A stretch of 64,000 nt of DNA, from the NCBI GenBank assembly GCA_020698575.1, contig CM036244.1:696001-760000 (forward strand), written 5' to 3'. The DNA comes from Bostrychus sinensis (Eukaryota; Chordata; Actinopteri; Gobiiformes; Eleotridae). The position numbers were made by a program, and so were the translations under genes. Below the pieces are notes generated by a model that was given only the letters and a program-made list of their open reading frames with translations, was not told the DNA's origin and did no database searches. This document shows, one piece after another, positions 1-12,310 of this stretch. Each line of letters begins with the position of its first letter. Position 1 is the stretch's first letter.

Positions 1-1270
1 TAGGACTAAACCAAGTCTCATTTAGGACTAAACCAAGTCTCATTTAGGACTAAACCAAGTCTCATTTAGGACTAAACCAAGTCCAATTTAGGACTAAACC
101 AAGTCTAATTTAGGGCTAAACCAAGTCTAATTTAGGATTAAATCAAGTCTAATTTAGGACCAAACCAAGTCTAATTTAGGACTAAACCAAGTCTCATTTA
201 GGACTAACCCAAGTCTCATTTAGGACTAACCCAAGTCTCATTTAGGACTAAACCAAGTCTCATTTAGGACTAAACCAAGTCTAATTTAGGATTAAACCAA
301 GTCTAATTTAGGACTAAACCAAGTCTAATTTAGGACTAAACCAAGTCTCATTTAGGACTAACCCAAGTCTCATTTAGGACTAAACCAAGTCTCATTTAGG
401 ACTAAACCAAGTCTCATTTAGGACTAACCCAAGTCTCATTTAGGACTAAACCAAGTCCAATTTAGGACTAAACAAAGTCTAATTTAGGACTAAACCAAGT
501 CTAATTTAGGACTAAACCAAGTCTAATTTAGGACTAAACCAAGTCTAATTTAGGACTAAACCAGGTCTAATTTAGGACTAAACAAAGTCTAATTTAGGGC
601 TAAACCAAGTCTAATTTAGGATTAAACCAAGTCTAATTTAGGACTAAACCAAGTCTCATTTAGGACTAACCCAAGTCTCATTTAGGACTAAACCAAGTCT
701 AACTTAGGACTAAACCAAGTCTAACTTAGGACTAAACCAAGTCTAACTTAGGACTAAACCAAGTCTAACTTAGGACTAAACCAAGTCTAATTTAGGACTA
801 ACCCAAGTCTCATTTAGGACTAAACCAAGTCCAATTTAGGACTAAACAAAGTCTAATTTAGGGCTAAACCAAGTCTAATTTAGGATTAAACCAAGTCTAA
901 TTTAGGACCAAACCAAGTCTAATTTAGGACTAAACCAAGTCTCATTTAGGACTAAACCAAGTCTCATTTAGGACTAACCCAAATCTCATTTAGGACTAAA
1001 CCAAGCCCAATTTAGGACTAAACAAAGTCTAATTTAGGGCTAAACCAAGTCTAATTTAGGATTAAACCAAGTCTAATTTAGAACTAAACCAAGTCTAATT
1101 TAGGACTAACCCAAGTCTAATTTAGGACTAACCCAAATCTAATTTAGGACTAAACCAAGTCTAATTTAGGACTAAACCAAGTCAGGACTGAACCAGGTCT
1201 AATTCAGGACTGAACCAGGTCTAAACCAGGTCTCATTCAGGACTGAACCAGGTCTAAACCTGGACTAATC
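1..1270. repeat. 22-bp minisatellite (11+11 dimer), runs off the left edge
   Basis: About 57 head-to-tail copies of a 22-bp unit made of two 11-mers, GACTAAACCAA and GTCTMATTTAG. Variants swap CTAAACC with CTAACCC, CTCATTT with CTAATTT, and GGACT with GGGCT. From about 1180 the array decays into 11-bp CTGAACCAGGT and CTAAACCAGGT units, which ties it to the 11-bp arrays elsewhere in the window. It starts at base 1, so its true left end is outside the window. No coding potential is seen. Confidence 0.97.
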
Positions 1271-2722
1271 AGTGGTCTACACTTCACTGTCTTTAAATTA
1301 AAGTGAATCAGAACTGAAAAAGCCTCCTGCGTACCTCCAGTGGGACCCATACCACAGCTTGAGAACCACTTACAAAATGGTTAATAATACAAAATGTTTA
1401 TCCCTTTATACCCAGGCTGAGAAGTTCATTAATAATTCATGATGGAACTAAATATACACCTGCTTTGACACAAATACAGACGATATCTACTGCAATAAAC
1501 ACAGTAACAGTTTACAGTCAGCAGCCATTTGGAGAAATTTAGAAATATACAAAATACAAATTGCAAAAATGTCAGTAGTTACATGTTTAAAGCAATTTTA
1601 ACTTGTAAATATAAGAAAGCACTTTAACATCATAGCGACAGAAGCTAACATTAAGCAGCCTTGAGTTACTCCTAAAATAGAGCCAGGGCCATCTGCAGCA
1701 TGTATTTATAATATATATACTCTGAATGGGCGTGTCCTTCCTAAAACACTGCTTTACAAAACACGTCACACCCAATACACAACATGTGAATGAACGTATT
1801 ATTACAGTATTCTTCACCAAAATCTCCCAAACAAACAGAATATCTGCGTCTCTTTAACGGCAACAACACGGAGTTAGAGTCGACAAAAACTTTTAAATAA
1901 CAACACATTTCAACTGCAGTGTGAGAACTAAAACAGTGATATCCCAGTTCTAAGTTAGTCAGGGTTTAGACTTGTTTTAGTCCAAAATTAGACCTGGTTC
2001 TGTCCTAAATTAGTCCAGGCTTAGACCTGCTTTAGTCTTAAATTAGACCTGGTTTTGTCCTGGTTTAGACCTGGTTAGTCCCAGATTAGTCCTAGTCCAG
2101 CCTTGACTAAGTGTAACCCAGGTCTAAAACCCTCTCAATGCTGTGTGTGTCATTTATTTTGACATATGTTTTTTTTTTTTATTCTGTTCCTCATTTACAC
2201 AACCCTAGAACTTAGCACTCCCCAGTACAAGCTCCTCAGTGTAGTAGGAGTAGTAGCAGTGGGGAATAAATGCTTTTCACAAGTATCAAATCACATTTAA
2301 GAATATTATTTTATCTCAAAAGCACTGTATGTTGGTCTACATTTGACCAAGCTGCAGGAAATGCATGCAGTTAATGTAAAACCTAACCAGATTTTAAAGC
2401 AACGATGCAGGAACTTCACAGCTCTATAATATGTGCAAAGTTGCCCCACTAAGTCAGAAAAATATCATAAAATAAAGTTTTAGGTTGACCATGGCCCGTC
2501 AGTCCACATTTCTTGGATATTCAGGTTATGAAAGTCACCAGGTAAAGACATTTAACAGATTAGTCAGAGTCTGTTAGCGGTGTTTGTTAAACTGCTGCTG
2601 GATTTATCTGAAAGTTACCGGCAGCTGACAGCTTGGTCTTTTTGCCACAGAAAGATCAGACGTCTCTATAACTTTTTAACAGAGTTGTTACGGGGATAAC
2701 ATTTTCTACGACTTAAGCTGTG
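1271..2722. other. Non-coding stretch with hAT-like end and degenerate minisatellite
   Basis: AT-rich sequence with no convincing gene. At about 1325-1372 a segment ending CCACAGCTTGAGAACCACTT resembles the terminus of fish hAT elements (CAGTGGTTCTCAA when reversed). At about 1965-2110 there is a degenerate tract of TTAGTCC/TTAGACCTGG words, an old relative of the 11-bp minisatellites. A short T-run lies near 2170. Confidence 0.5.
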
Positions 2723-2725
2723 ATA

Positions 2726-3382
2726 GGCTGTGTCCAAACGTCACCCCTAGCCCCTAACCCCTCAATCACTATACTGCACTCATTCGGACAGTCGCTCACT
2801 ATTTTTCTCTCACCGGTGATCATGTGACTCTGACGTCTGTGTAAAAAAACGTTCGTCGAAACTCCGCTGATAATGTTCTTCTGTGATAAACCTGACCAGA
2901 CTCAGATGTTTTAGTATTTATAGATAAATAATAGTCATATGTGTGATATTTAACATGAATTATGGCTGTAATGAATAAAACAGAGTGGATTATTGCAGCT
3001 CTGTGCCTTACGTGGGGTGGCTGAACGCTAATGGCTAAGCTAACGTTAGCAATTTTAGACTGCAACGGTTTATTTAAGAGCTTTTTATTTCTGATTACGA
3101 CCTGACAGAAGTAAAAAACGTTTCTAACTGGGTTCATTCAGACGTGTTGTGTTCTGTATAAAGTCCTGTCGTGGTCCCGCTGTTCTCCGACAAAACTTGC
3201 ACAGCATTCTGGTCTATACTGACCTCTAGTGGCCATTGCTGTTCACTACTTTTCAAAATGCATTGTGAGAAATTTTGAGTGCACTATTTTTTATCCATTA
3301 GACATTTGGACAACGCTACAGAATGGCGTGACCACTACAAAGTGCACTACAGAGGGATTAGGGAGGACGTTCGGACACAGCC
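2726..3382. mobile_element. Miniature inverted-repeat DNA transposon (PIF/Harbinger-like)
   Basis: The 657-bp element starts GGCTGTGTCCAAACG and ends CGTTCGGACACAGCC, so the termini are inverted repeats with one mismatch in 15. It is flanked on both sides by ATA (2723-2725 and 3383-3385), consistent with a 3-bp target duplication. It holds words common in fish elements of this type, such as AGTGCACTAC. A diverged inverted copy lies at about 57822-58885. The open frames inside are short and unlike known proteins, so it is non-autonomous. The superfamily assignment rests only on TIR and TSD style. Confidence 0.7.
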
Positions 3383-3561
3383 ATAGAGATCGGAAACATG
3401 ACGTCACATCGGTGGTCATGCAAGTTATTTCCAACAGTAAAACAGTTGTTGTAAACTGCTGGAGTTAGCGTTCACACAAAAGTACTCTGATACTTTAGTG
3501 TGTGATAAATATTCTCCAGTGACAAAGTATTTAAGAGTTGTTTCAAAGCTCGTTTGTGTGC

Positions 3562-4210
3562 TCTTCTAACAGACGCTCACAAAGACGTTAACTGGCTAAC
3601 GGTAGATAAACAAAACTCCACATATTGCTCTACCTCTGTGGTAATTTTTGTGTATTTATGCTAAGTGTTTATAAAATAATCATGATATGAAAATAATTTT
3701 GAGAGGGAAATGCGCAGGGAACGCTCAGGTCACACTCGGGCGACGTTCTTTCAGTGATCTTAGTGTTTTTGTAGCTAACTTTGTCCGTCTTATTATTTTC
3801 TGATTAACGTTAGCTTAGCCCACAATCTTATTTTTAAAGACGGAAACAAGGAACCGGGTGTGAAAATTTGTTAACGTAAATATCCCAGCCTTAAATTAGA
3901 GCCGAAAAATCCAACAAATAAGGCTGAAAACGCCAGAAAGGTGAGCGTCTGATATTGGAACTTCCGTGTCCGACTCAGGGCCAGAGCACTGCCGAGCTTA
4001 AACCTCGGACAAAAGCGTTATTTCATACGGCCGCAGTAAAATAGCTGTAAAAGAAACTATTCAACCAATATATCGTTATAAACGTAAGAAAATGTACTTT
4101 TATTTTATACAATTTGCATTAATGAAGATAATAAATGAGCGACTTTATGACTTGAAGATAAAAAAGTAATAGAATTTTAGCAGAAAGTGTCCGACTCAGG
4201 ACATACGTTA
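3562..4210 (+). repeat. Dispersed 649-bp repeat, copy 1 (inverted partner at 40035-40683)
   Basis: The whole segment matches the reverse complement of 40035-40683 with the same length and mostly identical bases. The main differences are a short divergent patch near 3795-3825 and a few single changes. It contains two direct copies of GTGTCCGACTCAGG (near 3967 and 4188), plus CpG-containing stretches. No protein-coding frame is evident. It could be an unclassified transposable element or a small segmental duplication. Confidence 0.85.
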
Positions 4211-4617
4211 TGTTGAAAACTGCGATAACAATATTATTGCAATATTTGAAAATAGAGCCTACTTTTGGAACATAGTAAGTTAAATTCACTACATTTCACA
4301 AAAATGTAAGTTCCTGTATTTACAAGTCAAAACAGCCACAAAATCAAAACTTAACACAGACTAAACCAGGAATAAAACAAGGCTAAGCTGTGACTAAATT
4401 AATTAAATTACCACTAAAACTGGACTTTTTAAACATTTTTATTTAGTCACAACACATGTTCTTTTAAGGCTCTGGTGGAAAATGATTCTTCAGTGTAAAT
4501 CTCTGTCAGATGGTAGACCACAGCGTTACTGTGATATATTTAGATTCTTGCGATACGGATATTGCGTTTGCTGATATTGCGATAACGATAATTTTGCAAT
4601 ATATTTTGCAGCCCTTT
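4211..4617 (+). mobile_element. Dispersed hAT-like non-autonomous element, copy 1
   Basis: The segment from TGTTGAAAA to TTTTGCAGCCCT is nearly identical to about 47885-48288, in the same orientation. The right end (GATATTGCGATAACGATA, then GCAGCCCT) is the form seen at the ends of many fish hAT-derived miniature elements. It abuts the 3562-4210 repeat, so its left end is either truncated or shared. No transposase is visible. Confidence 0.7.
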
Positions 4618-5120
4618 AAAATATATTTTTATTGTGAATAAACCAGCTGTACCATTGTTATCAGTAAAACTAATATTTGATTTAAACATGTTTACATCAT
4701 ATCTGGGACACATGTGGCTCATTTTTATGAAATATAAAAAAATATATACTGCTCCTAGCTCCTTTAATGCATTCCTTTTCATCTTTACCAGTTATTGCTT
4801 GCTGTGAAGTTGCTAAGAAACAAACAGCGTCATTCAGAAAGATCACAATGAAATGCATTGTGGGTAATATACTTCAGCAAAGTCCATTCTGATCAAAAAT
4901 GAGTGAAGTGCAGTGAAGTGTGGTTCCGAGCGTTGAAGAGAACTGGCGCCCCTCAGTGTGAACGTGTATTTGAAGGACACCAGTGCGAGTTTTGGGACAT
5001 GGCCTGTGACAAAAGAGTGGCCTTCCTTTTGCAAAATACTGCAAATTACATTAACTGTGCACAGAAGCAGTCTGTGGCAGAAACGGCATGAAAGATTAGA
5101 CAGAATTCTATTATAGATAA
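4618..5120. other. Non-coding spacer
   Basis: AT-rich sequence with only short overlapping frames on both strands (about 60 codons) that look like chance. No gene, repeat array or regulatory signal is recognised. Confidence 0.4.
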
Positions 5121-5544
5121 TAGGGCTGGGAAAAAAACTGTAAATAAAACATATTGATACTTCAATATCGATACTTTTGACACTTTTGTGACATCTTGCA
5201 TATTAATAACGGTGCTACAGCGCTGCACTGCTTACAGTCAAATGTGGGACAGACAAGGTAAAGATTCCTCCAGGACTGTAGAGGGCAGCACTCCACGTCT
5301 AAACATTTAATCTGAGAAATACTGTCACACAATCAAAAGTTGTTTAAATACTTCAAAAATAAATGTCAGACGGACTTTGGGAAACATGACTTTGTTTCTT
5401 GTGTAACTAAGACAATAAATGAGCTTCAAAAAGAAAATACTGCAGTAATTTTTGATACTGATAATACTTGTGGTTCATCAGAAATGCAATACAAACTGTA
5501 TTGGCTCCAAAGTATCATGACAAAAGCGTATTGTCCCAGCCCTA
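5121..5544. mobile_element. hAT-like miniature element with TAGGGCTGGGA ends
   Basis: The left end TAGGGCTGGGA and right end TGTCCCAGCCCTA form a short terminal inverted repeat around 424 bp of AT-rich sequence containing CGATAC words. This matches the general look of fish hAT miniature elements. I could not find a clean 8-bp target duplication (left flank ends ATAGATAA, right flank starts AAAAATAG), so the exact ends are uncertain. The 70-codon frame at 5340-5552 runs through the right terminus and is not taken as a gene. Confidence 0.55.
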
Positions 5545-6160
5545 AAAAATAGATAAAAATGTTATATTTGTACAGTACAAGCTATGAAAAAAAACAAAAA
5601 GGCTAAAAATGCTAAATATGTGCACAACAATAATCTGAGAGTGAATAAATGCACAAGGACCTGATGCCAAAACAATGACGAGTGGTAAAAACATGAGCTG
5701 TTTTGTAGTTCAGAGATAACACAAAAATCACTGTGATTTGACCAAAATTTAAACCAATCAAAGCTTATTTAAGGACTTAAAAAAAATTTTTATATGAAAT
5801 ACAAAATCTGTGGCTTTACTGTGCTGTCTTTTTAATAAAACCTTCCTATATTTACAAATGTCTATGAATACCTCAGACAGCAATCAATACATTATTAAAA
5901 GTTGAAAATCATTTCATCATCAATTATAGTTGATTCACTCGATTCGTTGTTACAGTCAAATTATATAAAAGATCCCCTTGATAATGTGTAAACTCTGTCT
6001 GCTTCACATAAAGCAGCAGCCATGTTAAAACTTCTCAAATGCAACAGACTTGGCCTACGCTGAACCAAAACAGCACTTAGCAGCAGCTTCAACACCAAGT
6101 TCAATGCAACACAGAAACTAGAAATACGACATTCTCCTTAAGGCTTCGTATAAAGAGAGC
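5545..6160. other. Non-coding AT-rich spacer
   Basis: No coding region found. AGCAGCCATGTTAAAA near 6005 and AGCAGTCATGTTGAAA near 6158 echo a motif that recurs in the 287-bp satellite at 10.5-12.15 kb, suggesting an old shared ancestry. Confidence 0.35.
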
Positions 6161-6587
6161 AGTCATGTTGAAAATAAAATGGCATAAAGTGTAACGCTAT
6201 TATTCCACCTTGTGTAGGACTTAAACAGCACTTTCAAAGCAACAAGTTAGACGTGTTCGCAAAACTGCCACCAAGCTGAAATAATACTCATGTTAAATGG
6301 AGTAAAATAAAGTTTTAGGTTTTAAAAAGGAATGTGGCATTCACCATTGGCTCTGTACAGTTACGTCTGCTTACTGCACAAATATGTCTTTTTTTAGCTA
6401 GGAATAAAATATGAAAGGTCCCCTATTCTGCTAAATCAACTTTTCTGAGCTTTGAACTGAGTTATACTGTGGTCTCCTCCTCAAAAACAGACCAGGCAGT
6501 AGTAATCTGTCTGAGTAATCCTGTATGCTGAGGTGCTGCCCTTCTCCAGAACTGAAAACGCTCGGTCTCACAGCTCTACATAGACAC
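6161..6587 (+). repeat. Inverted dispersed duplication, copy A (partner 18011-18407)
   Basis: This segment matches the reverse complement of 18011-18407 at high similarity. The partner lacks about 30 bp present here (near 6330-6360), so one copy gained or lost that piece. The right half overlaps the miniature element starting near 6413. The match extends left beyond that element, so the duplicated unit is larger than the element alone. Confidence 0.8.
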
Positions 6588-6873
6588 ATGAAACCAGGAA
6601 GTGCTCCTGCGCGTTTCTAAAGCCCAGACACCGTCACCGGACTCGTTCTGATCATTTCAGCCTTAAACCTCCGTCTCTACGAAGCATCAGCTCACAAATC
6701 TATCTGTTAGCATCAGGTCGCTAACAGCCGTGCTAAACAGCCTTTTTATGCCCTGTCCAGTGACCAGCGTTGCCAGCAGGGGGCGACAGACTCCTAATCC
6801 AAGCAGATTTCCACAGATACATTATTTTAATATAAAACCTGAAATACTCATCAGTGTAGCTCCAGATTTTGTC
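6413..6873 (+). mobile_element. Non-autonomous DNA element, family copy A
   Basis: It begins GAAAGGTCCCCTATTCTGCT and ends near GTAGCTCCAGATTTTG. The copy ending near 56062 has the better right end (AGCAGAATATGGAGCTTTA), the inverse of the left terminus, so the family has terminal inverted repeats. The shared body includes TCCTGTATGCTGAGG and GAAAACGCTCGGTCTCACAG. Further copies lie at about 18011-18190 (minus), 51858-52068 and 55605-56062. No transposase frame is present. Confidence 0.65.
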
Positions 6874-9800
6874 AAAAGAAAGTTAAGACCTTTTAAGACT
6901 TTTTAATGCCATTTAGATTTGAATTTAATCCCAGCATCGTCAATGACAGAACAATAATCTATAAAATTAACACTTAAACTCAAGGGTTTTATTTTAAAGC
7001 CAAACACAAATGAAATAACTCCAGTTCTGCAATAAAAAAAATGCTTAAAATGAAGGTGAATCATAAATTTCAATAATAAAGTAATTAAAAAGTAAAAAAA
7101 GTAGATACTGATATTGTGGCATCAGTGCTTATATACTTAAAATTAACAAACATTTGACAAATTTAAGGCCTAGATAAACAAAATTCAATACCTACTCATG
7201 ATATTTGATACTTTTAAGACCTGCCCTGCGAATGCAAAAGGTTCAAAAAGCATAGGATCACTCAGTCAGGGTGGCAGTGGTTAAATTAACATAAAAACTG
7301 CATCAGAAATGCATTAAAATTTGGTTTTGGGGGAATAAACTACACATATTATTTATATAGCAGATATTAAACAGTAGTTAAGGTGGTAAGTGTTTGTAGC
7401 CACCTTAACAAGTACTGGGATTATAGTCACTTAATATCTATAAAAAGCTAATTTTGTTGTATTGATTTTCTTTGCTATTACTGCTATTCAATAAAAAATA
7501 TAAAATGATAAATAAAATATCAATACAGTAATATAATTAAAATAAAAGACTAAAATAAAACAATATATGTTGCTACAGAGACTCTCCAGAGTTTATCACA
7601 CTCAGCTTTACATAAAAGGAGCAGCCATCTTGAAGAAGGCATTTAGAATATTTTATCTAATATTGATCCAAACTGCAGTAAAAAGTTATGTTACTTTTCA
7701 GTGTCCCTGTCACAAATCATACAGTATAGTAGTATACAATTTTATTATTTTTTGTACTTTTTGTGCACAGCAGTCAGGACACAAGTTGACTAAAAGATAT
7801 GTAAATTTAAAAAAGCAGAAAAAAATGGTATACTATTATTATAATTAAGGTAAGGCAAGTAAGGTAAGGTATACTTTATTATTTATTAGAATTCAAATCC
7901 ATCTAAATAAATGTTGGTAATCTTTGACGAACCATAGGCTCCCCCTAAAAAAATCCAATTTGCTTAGAGAATATTAAATTTTTTCTTTTTTTTTTACTAA
8001 AACTATAGTTCTCCTCACATACACTGGTATAAAAAGGTATAAAAAGGGCTTAAATTCTAAAAAAATAATACAATATTTGATGTTTGTGATCAGGGCAGAT
8101 GTTGATTAATAGATTTGTGCAAAAAAGTAGAAACAAATAAGAATATAGAGTATTTCTCTGATGTTTTGTCTGTGAACAGCAGCAGTGTCTCAGATTTAGT
8201 CAGAGACAGTAAACATGAAGGCATATTACATTTGTATTCAGAATATCAATATAAGAGTTAAAATACACACATTTTAGTCCTCATTGGGTTAAATAACATC
8301 ACGTTCAAAGCAAAAACTAGACTTTTAAATGAATATATCGCTTATTTAGCTCAAATAACACAGAAACCAGCTTTGCAGTGTTGTTTTAATGCGCTAACAG
8401 AGTTTGATAGAAAAAAATGTAAAACTGCTGTTGTTCTTGGGGGAGGGCCACATGTAGCAGAGCTCAGCCTAGCGGTGGAAACCAGGTACTGGCATGTATT
8501 AAAAAAAAAAAAAAAAAAAAAAAAACAGAATATAATATGAGCCTTGAGAGACAGCCCTCTTTCTGTGAGTCTAAAATAAATGCACAAGATGTTTTTTCTA
8601 AAAGATGGAAACTCTCATTTCACAGCTGCACCACCCAGAGATCATTCTGACTAATGGCACAAAGATTTAAGATAAATATTTTTTTTTAAACTGGTTTATC
8701 TTGATATATATCTATATGTGTGTGAGTAGGAAGGAAGAGGAGGGAGGGGGAAGCAAAAAAGACGACGAATATTAATAATAAAATGTCCCTGGCTTGCACA
8801 AAAAATAAATTAATTCAATCTAAAACAGCCACAGCAGAATTGACCTTGGCTGAATCTTGTTATCCAGACACTCTCAGCGAATGTATCAGCGATAAAACTC
8901 GAGAATATATTATATAAGCTGTATTTTTGTGATATTTCAGCATTTCCCACGCCTCTTTGAGAAAAATGGCTGTCTAAATTAATAGTTGATCGGTTTGATA
9001 TCGCGTCCTCTGCGTCCTTTACGCGTTTCCTGGCTTTGAAAACTCTGCATTTTATGTCTTAAAAAAAAAAAAAAAAAAAGCAACATAGAAAAATGACATT
9101 CCTGCTCAAACCGAGGTAATTACGGCGGAGACAAAATGTCGGGAGCCTTGATAATAATAACAATATGCTTCTTATTAAAAAAGAAATAAAAAATAAATAA
9201 GCGTTGCTAATGTTGTTCTATGTCGTTTTTGTCAAAGAATTATTTAAATAAAAAAAAATTAAAATAAATAATATATGTCGCGTGAGTTTCCGTTGTAGCA
9301 ACACAAGCTAACGTTAGCATTATTTTTGGTTTAAAAAAAAAAAAAAAAAAAAAAAAACACTTCTCGTCGAGCTCAAAAAGAAAAGTTAGCTGTGTATTTT
9401 AAAGCAGGCACTACGCCAGAAATGTAATTTTATTTGGGCTGAAATGTTTTTTGGCTGCGGGTGGGGGTTGGTAACCGAGCACTGGCGACACGACACACAA
9501 AGAAATTAATCATTAACACTGCGAAAATATCAGCGATATTAAAGTGGATTTTTAGCAACGGGACGTAGCTTAGCCTAGCCTCGGAAACAACGAAGCCGAC
9601 GCGAAATATCCAGCTTTAAAAAAATGACAATATCAGCCGCGTATTTCCAAGCAATGGGGGAGGAAAAGTTGCCTGAATAAAGTTGTAATTGCAGTCAGAC
9701 CAACTCTCTGTCGATGGCAAAACAATCAATACGACACGGGGCAAAAGTGAATGAAATTTAACCAGAAACGACCTTCAAATCCACTCGACACAAGGCAGAA

Positions 9801-9884
9801 ATTATCCGCGCACGGCTACGTTTAAAAACCACAAAGATCCAGCCGCGAAAGCAACATTTATTAGCGTAGATATTATGGTTTTTT
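6874..9884. other. 3-kb AT-rich non-coding stretch
   Basis: No gene was found. The stretch has several A-runs (about 8497-8525, 9060-9079, 9331-9357), a small GTAAG repeat near 7848-7873, and a motif GAGCAGCCATCTTGAAG near 7618 like that in the neighbouring satellite. Open frames are short and low-complexity. If the CpG-rich stretch to the right is a promoter firing leftward, this would be its first intron. Confidence 0.4.
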
Positions 9885-10400
9885 TACCTGTATTGCATTG
9901 TGCTCCATTGCAGTCCTGCATTCCCTCTGTAGGCCCCTCTCTCCGGTTTCACCGCCGGGACTCGCCGACACGCAAACAAACGCACCAGAGGAGGGGTAAA
10001 AAAAAAAAAAAGAAAGAAAAAAAAAGCGTTTTCACAGAATATAGGGCAGGATCTAGGTGTGGCCAAAGTTTGCCACACACAGCCCCAACTTCTTAATCCT
10101 AATATTGAAGAATGATTTCCTTTTGTGCAGCGCAGAGCGAGCGGCGCGTTCGGCACAGATCCATCCCGAAAAAGAAGAAGAAGAAGTCCCCGGTAAAAAA
10201 TCAGCGAAATGAGGCGAAGCTGGTGCGGGGGAGTCGGCGTGGATAAGTCTAAATTTTCGGCGTACATTCACAAATCAAAATAGTTGAGCTGATCCGGGAG
10301 CAGTGTGTGTGTGAGAGAGAGATGTGTGTGCGTAAACGGAGCATGCGCGGAGCCAGACGCATGGCGATGGAAAAGAGAAAAAAGCCCTGAGGAAGCAGAC
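9885..10400 (-). promoter_or_regulatory. CpG-rich possible 5' end of a leftward gene
   Basis: Compared with its AT-rich surroundings the segment is rich in CG dinucleotides (for example GCGCAGAGCGAGCGGCGCG around 10128-10147). On the minus strand an ATG at 9921 or 9908 is followed by CAG|GTAAAA, with the donor GT at complement 9886-9887, which could end a first coding exon of 7 to 11 codons. The peptide is too short to identify. The longer minus-strand frame covering this stretch contains a poly-F run from an A-tract and looks spurious. This is a plausible promoter and first exon, not a proven one. Confidence 0.3.
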
Positions 10401-10494
10401 CAGAGTCAAAATATCAGTCTGTGTGGCTTCAGAGAGGGGTTTATCTGATATCAAACCGTTTAAAAGGACACCTGGGTAAAAAAATACAGCTATA

Positions 10495-12150
10495 TTAATA
10501 TAATTTAATCATTTTATATAACAGTTTGATTCTATATATCGTTGCCTAAATATCTGGGAGGTGCTTTAGTCTGCACAGCTTGGGTTAAAAATACAGTAAG
10601 AGCCACATCAGCCTGTAATGACAGCGTTCAAACACTAGGACTAAAAAAATAAATGCTTATAGCCTGATCTATTCACTATAGCAGCAGCCATATTGAGCCA
10701 AAAATATAAATATTACTGAAACTTAGACACAAGGAGGCATCACAGAGCTGCAGCCTCACGCATCTGCCTCCAGATTATTTCATATTCATACAATCTGTTC
10801 ATATTATATCACTGTTTGATATTTTACTGTACATATCAATGCCTAAAGATCTTGGAGGTGCACAGCTTGGGTTAAAAATACAGTAAGAGCCACATCAGCC
10901 TGCAATGACAGCGTCCAAACAGTAGGAGTAAAAATATATGCTTATAATGCAAGCTATAGCAGCCATTTTACCAATTTTGTCAACTCAAAAAAATATTATT
11001 ATTAAAACATAGCCACAGGGAGGCATCACAGTGGTGCAGTCTCATGCATCTGCCTCCAAATTATTTCATATTAATGCAATTTATTCATTTTATATAACAG
11101 TTTGAGTCTATATATCAATGCCTAACTGTGGGAGGTGCTTTAGTCTGCACAGCTTGGGTTAAAAATACAGTAAGAGCCACATCAGCCTGTAATGACAGCG
11201 TTCAAACACTAGGACTAAAAAATAAATGCTTATAATATAAGCAACAGCAGCCATATTGAAAACAAAGCCATGTTATGTATCTTTTATTTCCCCCTAAATA
11301 CAAAAAATGAATATTCTTATAACCACAGGGAGGAACAGCCTCAAACATTTGCCTTAAAATTAATACATTTTGTTCATATAATAACATGATGTCACTGTTT
11401 TATTCTATAACTTGATACCTAAATATCTGGGAGGTGCTGCAGAGCTCGGGTTGCAGTTCAGAGCCACATCAGCCTGCAATGACAGCGTCCAAACACTAGG
11501 ACTACACATATCTGCAGGAATATGCTTTTAATATATTCTATAGCAGCCATATTGACAACAAAGCTTTCTCTGTAGCCTAAATGCAAAATAAATATTATTA
11601 TAGGCATCACAGTGGCACTGCCTCATGCATCTGCCTCCACATTATTCCATATTAATACAATTTATTCATATTATAGCAGTATTTATTCTATATAAAGAAG
11701 CCTAAATATATGGTAGGTGCTGCAGAGCTTGGGTTAAAAATACAGTAAGAGCCACATCAGCCTGCAATGACAGCGTCCAAACACTAGGAGTACACACATC
11801 TGCAGGAATATGCTTTTAATATATTCTATAGCAGCCATATAAAAAAAAACAAAGCTTTTTTTGTAGCCTAAACGCAAAAATAAATATTATTATAGGCATC
11901 ACAGTGGCACTGCCTCATGCATCTGCCTTGAAATCAATACTTTGTGTTTATATTGTGCCATGTCATCACTCTTTGATTCTATATAAAGAAGCCTAAATAT
12001 CTGGGAGGTGCACAGCTTGGGTTGCAGTTCAGAGCCAGAGCCTGTAATGACAGCGTTCGACCACTAGGACGAAACACAGTATCTGCAGAAATATGCTTTT
12101 AAAACAAAACAAATGTATTTTATCTTTTTACCCTAAATGCAAGAATACAA
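10495..12150. repeat. 287-bp tandem satellite, about 5.8 copies
   Basis: The landmark ACAGCTTGGGTT and its variants starts at 10574, 10861, 11148, 11440, 11723 and 12011, giving spacings of 287, 287, 292, 283 and 288 bp. Each unit carries AGCCACATCAGCCTG, AATGACAGCGT and AAACACTAGG, then a CAGCCATATT motif. Copies differ by substitutions and small indels. No coding frame persists across units. It is a local tandem duplication of moderate age. Confidence 0.93.
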
Positions 12151-12187
12151 GCATTATTGAAACTGCTGTAGTAACAGAGATCTGAAC

Positions 12188-12310
12188 TAGCCCCAACCAA
12201 GCCAGGACTAAAACTGGACTAAAACTGGACTAAAGCTGGACTAAAACTGGACTAAAACTGGACTAAAACTGGACTAAAACTGGACTAAAACCGGCTTGAA
12301 ATTAAACTAA
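12188..12310. repeat. Short 11-bp minisatellite (GGACTAAAACT)
   Basis: About ten near-perfect copies of GGACTAAAACT follow a degenerate start. Downstream at about 12340-12395 lies CCACAGCTTGAGAACCCC, the same hAT-like terminus seen next to the array at 1-1270. Confidence 0.9.

Noticed and set aside
1..1270. Telomeric or interstitial telomere repeat (TTTAGG-like words)
   Set aside because: The period is 22 bp with TTTAGGACTAAACC, not TTAGGG, and no TTAGGG runs occur.
5121..5544. A clean hAT 8-bp target duplication around this element
   Set aside because: The flanks ATAGATAA and AAAAATAG do not match, so only the terminal repeats are claimed.
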